The notes beneath the pieces are model-generated. The model saw only the letters and a list, made by a program, of their open reading frames with translations. It did no database searches and was not told the origin of the DNA. Below, in pieces: positions 16,961 through 25,238 of a stretch of DNA of 34,903 bases. Every line of letters begins with the position of its first letter. The stretch's first letter is position 1. A program made the position numbers and the translations under genes. Location of the stretch: assembly GCA_016938685.1 (NCBI GenBank), contig JAFGUD010000292.1, positions 1-34,903 of the forward strand. Reading direction: 5' to 3'. The DNA comes from Bacteroidales bacterium. Its GTDB lineage: Bacteria > Bacteroidota > Bacteroidia > Bacteroidales > JAFGUD01.

Positions 16961-17900
16961 TTATTTTTCTTAATTTCTCAAAAACAATTCCTGACTCCAA
17001 AACAATTTCATCAATAATTTCTTTTGCGCTTTTTATTTCATTTATTAAACCGGAAATTTGACCAATTTCTAGTTCGCCTTCGGATAATTTGCCTTCAAAC
17101 ATTCCTAGTTTTGCTCTTCCTTTTCCTAATAATTCATTTAATTCTTCAACATCTGCACCTTTGTCCTCAATTTCTTTTACTCTTCTATAAAAATCATTTT
17201 TAATAAGTCTCACCGGAATAAGCTTTTTAAACGCAACCATTGTTTCACCGTCTTTTGTTGACAATATAGCATTTTTAAAATTTTCGTGAGCTGACGACTC
17301 AACCGAAGCTGCAAATCGGCTTCCAATTTGAACTCCTTCGGCTCCCAAAGCTAATGCTGCAACTAAACCGGCTCCGGTTGCAATTCCTCCGGCTGCAATA
17401 ACCGGAATATCAACAGCGCTACAAACCTGTGGAATAAGAGTCATTGTTGTGTTTTCCTCAAATCCGTTGTGTCCTCCGGCTTCGTAGCCCTCTGCAACAA
17501 TTGCATCAACTCCGGCTTCTACACATTTTTGAGCAAATTTTACGTTTGCAACAACATGCACAACTTTTAATCCTTTTTCTTTTAAATATGACGTGTATTT
17601 TTTAGGATTTCCTGCTGATGTAAACACTATTTTTACTCCTTCTTCAAGTATTATTTTAATGTGTTCATTAATTTGAGGATAAATAAGTGGTAAATTGACA
17701 CCAAAAGGTTTATTTGTGGCATTTTTACATTTCTGTATATGTTGTCTTAGGATTTCGGGATACATTGAACCTGCGCCAATTAAACCAAGTCCCGCTGAGT
17801 TGCTAACGGCTGAAGCTAACTCCCAACCGCTGCACCAAATCATTCCACCCTGAATAATTGGATATTTTATTCCGAAAAGTTCGGTTATTTTTGTTTTCAT
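16956..17900 (-). CDS. FabK / nitronate monooxygenase family flavoenzyme
   Basis: This is a 314-residue TIM-barrel FMN protein. IKYPIIQGGM (11-20) is the FMN-contacting N-terminal motif. EAGGHNG at 140-146 holds the conserved active-site His144, and AAGGIATG (169-176) and GAEGVQIGSRF (186-196) form the phosphate-binding strands. The family contains enoyl-ACP reductase II (FabK), which performs the last reduction of fatty-acid elongation, and nitronate monooxygenases, which oxidise nitroalkane anions. The motifs seen are shared, so I do not choose between them. It lies 106 bp downstream of the GNAT gene. An array of seven 8-bp repeats fills the space directly before its start codon, and its stop codon lies in another repeat array. 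Confidence 0.87.
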   Translation of the reverse strand: MKTKITELFGIKYPIIQGGMIWCSGWELASAVSNSAGLGLIGAGSMYPEILRQHIQKCKNATNKPFGVNLPLIYPQINEHIKIILEEGVKIVFTSAGNPKKYTSYLKEKGLKVVHVVANVKFAQKCVEAGVDAIVAEGYEAGGHNGFEENTTMTLIPQVCSAVDIPVIAAGGIATGAGLVAALALGAEGVQIGSRFAASVESSAHENFKNAILSTKDGETMVAFKKLIPVRLIKNDFYRRVKEIEDKGADVEELNELLGKGRAKLGMFEGKLSEGELEIGQISGLINEIKSAKEIIDEIVLESGIVFEKLRKIK

Positions 17901-17904
17901 ATTT

Positions 17905-17960
17905 CGAGTTATCGAGTTGTCGGGTTATCGGGTTATCGAGTTATCGAGTTATCGAGTTAT
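17905..17960. repeat. 8-bp tandem repeat array (seven units)
   Basis: The unit CGAGTTAT occurs seven times with no gaps; units 2, 3 and 4 carry single changes (CGAGTTGT, CGGGTTAT, CGGGTTAT). The array begins 4 bp upstream of the FabK-like start codon, so it fills the leader/promoter region of that gene. Confidence 0.95.
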
Positions 17961-18006
17961 TAAAAAAACTCAAAGTAATTAATTATCGTACAACTCGAGA
18001 CACAAT

Positions 18007-18534
18007 TTAATGTTTTGGATTTATTTTTTGCATTAAATAGACATCTTCAAATTCATTTCCATTAAAAATCCAGTCTTTTTGAAGACCAATTTCAATAAAT
18101 CCAGCTTTTTTGAAAAGTTTTAAACTTGGCTCATTACTTACGGAAATTATACAATGAAGTTGATGAACGTTCAAGTGAATAAAAGAATAATTACATAATA
18201 CATTTAAAGTATCAAGAGCATGTCCATTTGAGCGAAAATCTTTGTGAATCATTATTCCAACTCCGGCACGACTATTAAACGGGTCGAAATCAAACAAATC
18301 AACCATTCCTATTGTTTTTGTTCTTTCCCCTAATAAATCAACCATAAGTCTAAGTTGCTTTGTCTCAAAAATATCCATTGCTTCATTTTCAATGTAACTT
18401 TTTATCATGTTCATTGAAAAAGGTTTAAGAGTATTGCTTACTTTCCACAGTTCATAATCGTTTTCCCATTTGAAAAGTAATTCTGCATCTTCGGGTTCAA
18501 GTGCTCTTAATTTTATGTGATTTCCTTCCAGCAT
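18007..18534 (-). CDS. GNAT-family N-acetyltransferase
   Basis: This is a 175-residue protein of the RimJ/RimL/SpeG-like type. It starts with IKLRALEPEDAELLFKW, the usual first strand and helix, and has the acetyl-CoA pyrophosphate loop KDFRSNGHALDTL (RxxGxA form, about 98-110). SNEPSLKLFKKAGFIEIG (about 143-160) is the characteristic C-terminal segment. It would transfer an acetyl group to an amine, such as a polyamine, a protein N-terminus or an amino sugar; the acceptor is not evident. The gene starts 1 bp after the stop of the lipoprotein gene, so it is translated from the same mRNA as the lipoprotein and the histidine kinase. Confidence 0.88.
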   Translation of the reverse strand: MLEGNHIKLRALEPEDAELLFKWENDYELWKVSNTLKPFSMNMIKSYIENEAMDIFETKQLRLMVDLLGERTKTIGMVDLFDFDPFNSRAGVGIMIHKDFRSNGHALDTLNVLCNYSFIHLNVHQLHCIISVSNEPSLKLFKKAGFIEIGLQKDWIFNGNEFEDVYLMQKINPKH

Positions 18535-18535
18535 A

Positions 18536-19513
18536 TTATTCCAGACTTTGCTTTTGCATCATTTGTTGTTGTTGAAAATGTTTTTCATTCGGTTCTTGTG
18601 TAGATGATTTTCTTATCATGCTAATATCTATAAATATCTTGCTTAGCTCATCAACACTAAGTATGTAATTTGAAGAATTATATGAATTTTCAAAAGATAA
18701 TTTTAACATTTCTAAGTCAGTAATAATACTTTGAATTCTATTACTTAAATCAAAAGATTCGGCATCTAATAAAATTGAATTAAAAAACTCAATTAGGTTT
18801 CCAATCACATTTTTTTGATTAGAAAGTTGCTTGTATAATTTTTCTGTAACATCAGGATTTTGTATTAATGTATTGGTAAGTAAAAATACACTTTCTATCC
18901 AACCTCCGTAGACAATAAAAGGTAATTGATCATAAGCTTTACTTTCAGAAAGTTGAGAACAAGTATTTTGAATATTTCTGTTTATAATGATTGATAATGT
19001 ATCGAAATTGTCAGGATTTAAAAATAAATCAGCATCATTTTCAGAAAAAGCATCGCTTATACCCAAATCATAAGAAATATCAACAACTACTTTGTAATAA
19101 TTGTTAACATAATTCGCATTTTGAAAAGAATTAGTATAAACTAAATCAGCAGTAAAAATCCCTAAGACTATTGACTTTGAAAAGGTTGTCTGATATTCAT
19201 TATTGCTAGCCGTGCTAAACAAAACACTAAAATCAGGATTGATATTCTTTGAATTAAAATTAAATTTAGATGGTTCAGGAATTTTATATTCTTCAAAAAC
19301 TTGACATCTATAATTATCTTCAATTTTTTTTAAAGCTTTAATTTCCTGAACTTCTAGCACGCTGTCAATTAATATATTATCAACAATTTCAGAATCAGGT
19401 GTGTTATCAATAATCTTCAATGAATTGTTAGACTCATTTACATTTGTTTGGTTATTCTTACAACCTATTAAAAGAACAACAAAAGAAATAATAATTAGTA
19501 TATTTTTACTCAT
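18536..19513 (-). CDS. Lipoprotein of unknown function paired with histidine kinase
   Basis: This is a 325-residue protein with a lipoprotein signal (lipobox LIGC, Cys18). The mature part begins with an Asn-rich linker, then a largely helical region. Stretches such as LGIFTADLVYTNS, DLGISDAF and PFIVYGGWIESVFLLTN look like a conserved family; from memory, related uncharacterised Bacteroidota lipoproteins carry similar LGIxxADLxY and GGWIE motifs. The tail is Gln-rich (QQQQMMQKQ). No enzyme motif is visible. It lies 10 bp downstream of a histidine kinase with a periplasmic TPR domain and 1 bp upstream of the GNAT gene. An accessory sensor role for the kinase is a reasonable inference, not a demonstrated fact. 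Confidence 0.8.
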   Translation of the reverse strand: MSKNILIIISFVVLLIGCKNNQTNVNESNNSLKIIDNTPDSEIVDNILIDSVLEVQEIKALKKIEDNYRCQVFEEYKIPEPSKFNFNSKNINPDFSVLFSTASNNEYQTTFSKSIVLGIFTADLVYTNSFQNANYVNNYYKVVVDISYDLGISDAFSENDADLFLNPDNFDTLSIIINRNIQNTCSQLSESKAYDQLPFIVYGGWIESVFLLTNTLIQNPDVTEKLYKQLSNQKNVIGNLIEFFNSILLDAESFDLSNRIQSIITDLEMLKLSFENSYNSSNYILSVDELSKIFIDISMIRKSSTQEPNEKHFQQQQMMQKQSLE

Positions 19514-19523
19514 GTTTCTATAA

Positions 19524-22500
19524 TTAATTTGCGATTTTTAGAGTGAAATAAAAAGAAGTGCCTTTTTGGTGTTCACTTTCTACCCAAATTTTTCCATTAT
19601 TCTTTTTTACAAATTCGCTACATAGTTTTAGCCCCAAACCACTACCCTTTTCATTATTAGTTCCATAAGTAGAAAAATAAGTAGACTCGTCAAAAATACG
19701 ACTTAAATTATCTTCAGGTATGCCAACGCCAAAATCTTGTATTCTAACAACAACAAATTCAGTATCAGGTTCATAAGACACCTCTATTGTTTCATTTTCA
19801 TGCGAAAACTTAATAGCATTTGAAATAATATTTCTTAAAATAGCCTTAATCATATTTTCATCCCCGACAACATTTGTGTTATTTTCAGGGAAAATAGTTT
19901 GAATAGTAATACCTTTCGATTTAGCTATTTCATCGGCAAATTTAACAGTTGTTTGTATTAGATTTGATAAATTATAAATATCAGGTTGAAATTCCAATAA
20001 ATTTTGCTGCGATTTTGCCCAACTCAACAGATTTTCTAATAACTCATAAGTTTGAGTAGATGATTCCCTAAGTGATGTGATAATTTCGATCAACTCATTC
20101 ATATCAAATTCACTAGGATTCTCAGCAATAAACTCAATCATCGATTTCAAATTACCAATTGGTCCCCTTAAATCATGAGAAATAATAGAAAACATTTTGT
20201 CCTTTGTTGCGTTGCTCGCTTGTAGTTTAGTTGCAATTCGTTTTAAATTATCCTCTTGTCTTTTAAAAAGAGTCATATCTCTGATTGTCAGCAGATAATA
20301 GTTGTCTTTATCATAAACAAGTTTAGAAACTGAAATTTGAACATATATTTTCTTTCTGCTTTTTGTAAATGCAAACGACTCTAAGAGTTCAACCTTTTCT
20401 TCGTATTCTTGCAAGTTAATTTTTCTGTTCTCAGGCGGAAGTAACTCCCTGAAATCCATTGCAATAAGTTGATCATTAGAATACTGAAAAAGCTCAGATG
20501 CTTTGGGATTTGCATCTGCAATTTTCATGTCTATATTTTGAATAATAATAGCATCTTTTGAACTGTTAAAAAGTCCTCTAAATCGGCTTTCACTTTCAAT
20601 AAGGGCATTTTCACTAAGCTTTCTTTCTGTCACATCTCGTACTATCATAAAAACCCCGGAAATTCTTTCATTTATATCTCTTAATACATCACCATTACAT
20701 TCAAGATAAATATCGTCTCCGTCAGAATTTTTAGCGACATACTCAGTTACTCCGCAATAATCACCATAAAGAATGTTTTTAATATCTACAATAATTTTAT
20801 TTCGATACAAAGGAGTAACAAAATCAAAAAGTTTGTATCCTATAAATTGATCAATTGTTTTATCTCCAAAAAGCTCCACAAATGCCGGAGAAACATAAGT
20901 TATTGTTCCTTCATAATCCGTAATAACCACTCCATCGGGAGAAGTTTCAATAAGAGCTTCAAATTTAACTGTTGTTGCGTGAAGCTTTTCCTTCATTTTG
21001 CTTATTTCAGTTAAATCTCTGACAGAAACAATTTTAGACTTAATTCCTTTAAAAATTATAGGCTTTGATAAAAGCTCTGTATTGTATAGATTTCCGTCTT
21101 TCTTTTTCATTTCTAATTGATAATAAACAGTACGCTTCATATCAAGCTTTTGACGGACTATTTCTTGCGATTTTTTTGGGAGTATCATAAATAAATTTTC
21201 GCCCACCACATCATTTCTCTGAAAACCCGATATTTCGCAGAATTTATCATTAACCTCCAAAATTAAATCTCCATCGTGAATGATTACTCCTTCTAATGTT
21301 ACTTCGGTAAGTTGTTTTAAACGTTGTTCGCTGTTTTTGCGCAACATGTACATTCTTAAAAGTATAAAAACAATAATGATTAAAAGAACGCCAAAAAAGG
21401 CAAGAATATATATTACCAACCTTTGTTGTTGGTTTTTCAAAACTTGATACTCTTTTTGATTGTAAAGAATTTGTTGATCCTGCAACTTTATTTGCATTAC
21501 GTAATTGCTATATAATAATTCAGCTTCGTTATTAGTTTTTGCAGAAAAAAGAAAATCACGTAGTTCAGAATATTTTTTATAACTATGTAAAGCCAAGTCA
21601 ATTTGTTGATTATTAGAATATATTAAAGAAAGTGTATAATAAGCTTCCTGTTGCTGAAGCAATAGATTTAGATTTTTACTTATTTTAAGAGCTTCCTGAC
21701 AATATTTTATAGCAGTATCGTTACTATTTTGCAATAATGATAACTTAGACAAATCAAGATAAACGTCGTTTAAAGCCATCAAATTGTTTTGATCATTAAA
21801 ATCTAAAAGGGCAGAATTATACATATTTTGAGCTGCAGAATAAAAGCCCATTTTAACATAAACATCTGCTAAACAATCAAGATATTTTGCATCTAAATTA
21901 GTGCCTTTTGATAAAGACAAACTCTTCTTAAGATACGTCGTTGCCTTTAAATAATCCTTATTTTCAATATAAATTTTAGAAAAGTAATAAAAAGTTTCTG
22001 CTTTCAAAAGACTGTTGTTTGAGGAACTACTGAGAGCCAATGCGTTATTTATGCTTAACAAAGCTGAGTCAAGATTATTTTCAATTGAATAAATATAACT
22101 CAACACAAAATACACATTGATTTTACCAATTGTGTCTGTTGTTTTTTCAAAAATTGATTTAGCCTGAAATAAATATTTTTTAGAATAACCGGCTTTAAAT
22201 CCAACTTTAATCAATGTTTTAGCTAATTTTATTAAGACATTGCCGTATAGATTTGTGTTACTTTGATTATCAATCAGTTTAAGGACTTCAAAATATATAT
22301 CAACTGCTTGATAATAATCCATTTTGATGAAATAAATATCACCTTTAAGAGATAAAAATTCTGCTTCTTTTAATAAATCACCTGCTCTATTCGAACAAAA
22401 AATTGCTTCATCAATATATTTTATTGCAGAGTCAGGATTTAGATTTTCATAGATTTCTATAATCTCGGTTGCAATTTTGTAACAAGAAGTATCATTAGCA

Positions 22501-22598
22501 GATTGAGCAATTTTTAGCTGAGATTTTAAGCTATCTAAATTTTGCCCAAAACTAAAAACAGGCAGTAAAATAAATATTATTCTAATAAATATTTTCAT
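19524..22598 (-). CDS. TPR-PAS hybrid-input sensor histidine kinase
   Basis: This is a 1024-residue sensor kinase. It has a signal peptide (about 1-18, FSFG before Gln19), a periplasmic array of TPR-like hairpins (about 35-350), a coiled-coil-like stretch (355-392) and one transmembrane helix (394-416). Three PAS domains follow (about 430-530, 545-658, 668-780), then a HisKA domain with the H-box SHDLRGPIGN (phospho-acceptor His808) and an ATPase domain (N-box with N923 and N927, DFGVGIP at 955-961, GSGLGL at 985-990). It has no receiver domain, and no response regulator is encoded nearby, so its partner is elsewhere. It is probably co-transcribed with the lipoprotein and GNAT genes (10- and 1-bp gaps). 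A periplasmic protein or peptide signal sensed by the TPRs is plausible. Confidence 0.93.
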   Translation of the reverse strand: MKIFIRIIFILLPVFSFGQNLDSLKSQLKIAQSANDTSCYKIATEIIEIYENLNPDSAIKYIDEAIFCSNRAGDLLKEAEFLSLKGDIYFIKMDYYQAVDIYFEVLKLIDNQSNTNLYGNVLIKLAKTLIKVGFKAGYSKKYLFQAKSIFEKTTDTIGKINVYFVLSYIYSIENNLDSALLSINNALALSSSSNNSLLKAETFYYFSKIYIENKDYLKATTYLKKSLSLSKGTNLDAKYLDCLADVYVKMGFYSAAQNMYNSALLDFNDQNNLMALNDVYLDLSKLSLLQNSNDTAIKYCQEALKISKNLNLLLQQQEAYYTLSLIYSNNQQIDLALHSYKKYSELRDFLFSAKTNNEAELLYSNYVMQIKLQDQQILYNQKEYQVLKNQQQRLVIYILAFFGVLLIIIVFILLRMYMLRKNSEQRLKQLTEVTLEGVIIHDGDLILEVNDKFCEISGFQRNDVVGENLFMILPKKSQEIVRQKLDMKRTVYYQLEMKKKDGNLYNTELLSKPIIFKGIKSKIVSVRDLTEISKMKEKLHATTVKFEALIETSPDGVVITDYEGTITYVSPAFVELFGDKTIDQFIGYKLFDFVTPLYRNKIIVDIKNILYGDYCGVTEYVAKNSDGDDIYLECNGDVLRDINERISGVFMIVRDVTERKLSENALIESESRFRGLFNSSKDAIIIQNIDMKIADANPKASELFQYSNDQLIAMDFRELLPPENRKINLQEYEEKVELLESFAFTKSRKKIYVQISVSKLVYDKDNYYLLTIRDMTLFKRQEDNLKRIATKLQASNATKDKMFSIISHDLRGPIGNLKSMIEFIAENPSEFDMNELIEIITSLRESSTQTYELLENLLSWAKSQQNLLEFQPDIYNLSNLIQTTVKFADEIAKSKGITIQTIFPENNTNVVGDENMIKAILRNIISNAIKFSHENETIEVSYEPDTEFVVVRIQDFGVGIPEDNLSRIFDESTYFSTYGTNNEKGSGLGLKLCSEFVKKNNGKIWVESEHQKGTSFYFTLKIAN

Positions 22599-22664
22599 GT
22601 AATATAGGTGATCAAATAAACAGTCATTTTTACAAAAAATATTATTAAGAAAAAACCGGCGTTA

Positions 22665-23396
22665 TTATACTTTTTTATATTTTTTAAACCAACTTTTTAC
22701 TTTTATTTTAATAACTCCCCAAAAAGCTTCGTTAAATATACCTCCACTCATTTTTGATTTTCCTTCTTTTCTCTCTGTGAATATTATAGGTACTTCAACA
22801 ATTTTAAAGCCATATTTCCAAGCTCTAAATTTCATTTCAATTTGAAAAGCATAACCTTTGAATCTAATAGTGTCAACGTCAATTGTTTCCAGAACTTTTC
22901 TTCTATAACATTTAAAACCGGCAGTTGTATCTTTAATTTTCATTCCGGTAACTATTCGGACATACTTTGAAGCATAATAAGACATTAAAATTCTTCCCAT
23001 AGGCCAATTTACAACAGCGACACCATCAATATAACGTGAACCAATAGCCAAATCAGCACCATTTAAACATGCATTTTGCAAATGAACTAAATCTTCGGGA
23101 TTGTGAGAAAAATCTGCATCCATTTCGCAAATATACTCATAATTATGCTCTATTGCCCAGTGAAAACCTTTAATATATGCAGTACCTAAACCAAGTTTTC
23201 CTTGTCTTTCTACCAAATGTAAACGATCAGGAAACTCATTTTGAAGTGTTTTCACAATATTTGCTGTTCCGTCGGGCGAACCGTCATCAATAATCAGCAC
23301 ATTAAAATCTTTTTCAAGTTGAAAAACCGCCCTGATTATTTTTTCAATATTCTCTTTCTCGTTGTAAGTCGGAATGATTACTAAACTATCTGACAT
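22665..23396 (-). CDS. GT2 polyprenol-phosphate mannosyl/glucosyltransferase
   Basis: This 243-residue family-2 glycosyltransferase is of the dolichol-phosphate-mannose synthase type. VIIPTYNEKENI (6-17) starts the nucleotide-binding fold, DDGSPDGT (37-44) binds the nucleotide sugar, DAD (93-95) binds the metal, and GSRY (119-122) is the conserved acceptor-side motif. There are no C-terminal membrane helices, as in the short soluble class. It should transfer a sugar from GDP- or UDP-sugar to polyprenol phosphate on the cytoplasmic face of the membrane, supplying periplasmic glycosylation. It lies 10 bp after the other GT2 gene and is the last gene of the Lgt-like/IMPase/GT2 block. Confidence 0.92.
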   Translation of the reverse strand: MSDSLVIIPTYNEKENIEKIIRAVFQLEKDFNVLIIDDGSPDGTANIVKTLQNEFPDRLHLVERQGKLGLGTAYIKGFHWAIEHNYEYICEMDADFSHNPEDLVHLQNACLNGADLAIGSRYIDGVAVVNWPMGRILMSYYASKYVRIVTGMKIKDTTAGFKCYRRKVLETIDVDTIRFKGYAFQIEMKFRAWKYGFKIVEVPIIFTERKEGKSKMSGGIFNEAFWGVIKIKVKSWFKKYKKV

Positions 23397-23406
23397 ATAC
23401 GGTTAA

Positions 23407-24429
23407 TTAAAATTTTATGTTTGTAAAATTACGCTTTTTTCTTATAAAATAATCAAAAACAATACTTTTTTTGTATATCTGTGAGTGTGATTTATTGTTA
23501 AACTGCAATAAATCAACTCTTTTAGCCTTAAAATTTTGCTTCATCGAATAAAATTTACGATGAGCTTTTAAGACTGTAACAAAATAGGAAAATTGAAACT
23601 TAGCCAGATAAACCATTGCTGATAAGCCATCAAGAATCATTCTTTGAAACAATATTTTAGATGTTTTCTTTTGGGGTAGATTTTTATACAACAAAAGCAG
23701 ATTATTTCTGTAATTTAAGAACAATTTATTAGAACTTTTTTTAGGTAAAGTTCCTCCTCCAACATGATAAACAGTTGATTGATAATTATAAACAATTCTT
23801 CTGTTTTTATTTTTCAAACGCCAGCACAAATCAATTTCTTCCATGTGTGCAAAAAAATCCTCATCAAACAAATTCTCTAAAAAATCTTGGGATCGAATAA
23901 ATAAACACGCTCCGGTAGCCCAAAAAATATCAATAATATCGTTGTATTGTCCGTTATCTTCTTCAAATTGGTCTAAAATTCTGCCTCTACAAAACGGATA
24001 ACCAAATTTATCAATAAAACCACCGGCTGCTCCGGCATATTCAAACTGTTTTTTATTATGAAAAGCTAATATTTTGGGTTGAACTGCGGCAACATCATCA
24101 TTTTCTTCTATATAATCAATAATGGGGTCAATCCAGTTTTTTGTTACCTCAACATCTGAATTTAAAAGCACAAAATATTCAGCGTTTATTTGTTGTAATG
24201 CTTTATTGTACCCTCCTGCAAAACCGTAATTTTTGTAAAGAATTATTTGCTTTATTTGAGGATATTTACCAGTAAGAAAATCAACAGAATCGTCAGTTGA
24301 ACCATTGTCTGCAACCCAAATAGAAACGTTTTCAGAAGAAGAATATTCAACTACTGAAGGCAAAAATTGTTCAAGAAATTTTTTCCCGTTCCAATTTAAA
24401 ATAACAACTGCAACTTTATCTCTTTCCAT
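23407..24429 (-). CDS. GT2 glycosyltransferase, rhamnosyltransferase-like
   Basis: This is a 340-residue family-2 glycosyltransferase. VAVVILNWNGKKFL (7-20) starts the Rossmann-like fold, ADNGSTDDS (41-49) binds the nucleotide, NSDVEV (about 94-99) holds the metal-binding acidic pair, and the HMEEIDLCWRLK segment (about 194-205) carries the catalytic-base acidic residues typical of the WbbL/rhamnosyltransferase subgroup. The C-terminal part is basic and contains amphipathic helices that may touch the membrane. It starts directly at the end of the IMPase gene and is followed 10 bp later by the polyprenol-phosphate sugar transferase, so both likely serve the same surface or protein glycan pathway. 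Donor and acceptor sugars are unknown. Confidence 0.9.
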   Translation of the reverse strand: MERDKVAVVILNWNGKKFLEQFLPSVVEYSSSENVSIWVADNGSTDDSVDFLTGKYPQIKQIILYKNYGFAGGYNKALQQINAEYFVLLNSDVEVTKNWIDPIIDYIEENDDVAAVQPKILAFHNKKQFEYAGAAGGFIDKFGYPFCRGRILDQFEEDNGQYNDIIDIFWATGACLFIRSQDFLENLFDEDFFAHMEEIDLCWRLKNKNRRIVYNYQSTVYHVGGGTLPKKSSNKLFLNYRNNLLLLYKNLPQKKTSKILFQRMILDGLSAMVYLAKFQFSYFVTVLKAHRKFYSMKQNFKAKRVDLLQFNNKSHSQIYKKSIVFDYFIRKKRNFTNIKF

Positions 24430-25233
24430 TTATTTTTCCTGCATGATATTTTTTACATTATGTAGAAATTCTTCAAAAATATTAGCGTTTGTTGCTATTA
24501 TTTCTCTACCAAATAAATAATTGTTTCTTCCATCAAAATCACAAACTTTACCGCCGGCTTCTTCAACAATAATAGCACCCGCAGCAACATCCCAAGGACT
24601 AAGACTGTATTCATAAAAAGCCTCAAATCTACCGCAAGCAACATAAGCCATATCTGTGGCTGCCGATCCCAATCTACGCAATCCATGCGAATTTTTCATA
24701 AAAAACTGCAAAGTACTCATAAACTGTGGCAATCTTTTATAATCATAATATGGAAATCCGGTAGCTATCAGAGATTTTTCAACTTTGTCATTTTCAGAAA
24801 CGCTAATTTTTGAACCATTCAAAAAAGCTCCGCCTCCTTTAATAGCATAAAAACACTCAACTAAGCCTATTTCGTATACAATTCCTAAAACAGTTTCGTT
24901 GTTTTTCTGTAATGCAACACTTATTGCAACCGGAAGCAAACCATGAATATAATTTGTTGTTCCATCTAGCGGATCAATTATCCAATTGTAAACCGCTCCA
25001 ATACGGGTTTCCGTTTTTTCTTCGGCAATAAATCCGGCTTCAGGTAAAATTTGTTTAAACTGTTCTACTAGTTGTTTTTCTGCCGTTTTATCTACGTAAG
25101 TAACAAAATCATGAATGTTTTTAGTCTCAATATTCTCAAATTTAAGTTTTTTCTGTTCATTTTTAATAAAAATGCCAGTACTCTTGACAATATCAATACT
25201 TTTACTTAATATTTCATTCAAATTTTCGCTCAT
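24430..25233 (-). CDS. suhB: Inositol monophosphatase family protein
   Basis: This 267-residue metal-dependent phosphatase has all three metal-site motifs: GFIAEEKTET (67-76, Glu71/Glu72), IIDPLDGTTNYIHG (85-98, Asp87 and Asp90) and SPWDVAAGA (212-220, Asp215). These bind two or three Mg ions and the substrate phosphate. The family includes inositol-1-phosphatase, SuhB, 3-prime-phosphoadenosine phosphatase (CysQ) and fructose-1,6-bisphosphatase; the GTTNYIHG form favours IMPase/SuhB over CysQ. It is tightly coupled to the Lgt-like gene (5-bp gap) and to the GT2 gene (no gap), so dephosphorylation of a sugar or polyol phosphate for glycan synthesis is plausible. The symbol is a family name only. 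Confidence 0.88.
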   Translation of the reverse strand: MSENLNEILSKSIDIVKSTGIFIKNEQKKLKFENIETKNIHDFVTYVDKTAEKQLVEQFKQILPEAGFIAEEKTETRIGAVYNWIIDPLDGTTNYIHGLLPVAISVALQKNNETVLGIVYEIGLVECFYAIKGGGAFLNGSKISVSENDKVEKSLIATGFPYYDYKRLPQFMSTLQFFMKNSHGLRRLGSAATDMAYVACGRFEAFYEYSLSPWDVAAGAIIVEEAGGKVCDFDGRNNYLFGREIIATNANIFEEFLHNVKNIMQEK

Positions 25234-25238
25234 AATAG

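Noticed and set aside
16832-17017. Plus-strand frame of 61 residues rich in YYSII
   Set aside because: It is a translation of the ATTCAATT-type repeat array and runs into the 3-prime end of the FabK-like gene; low complexity, no start context.
17905-17960. Possible CRISPR array
   Set aside because: The units are 8 bp with no spacers, and no cas genes are near.
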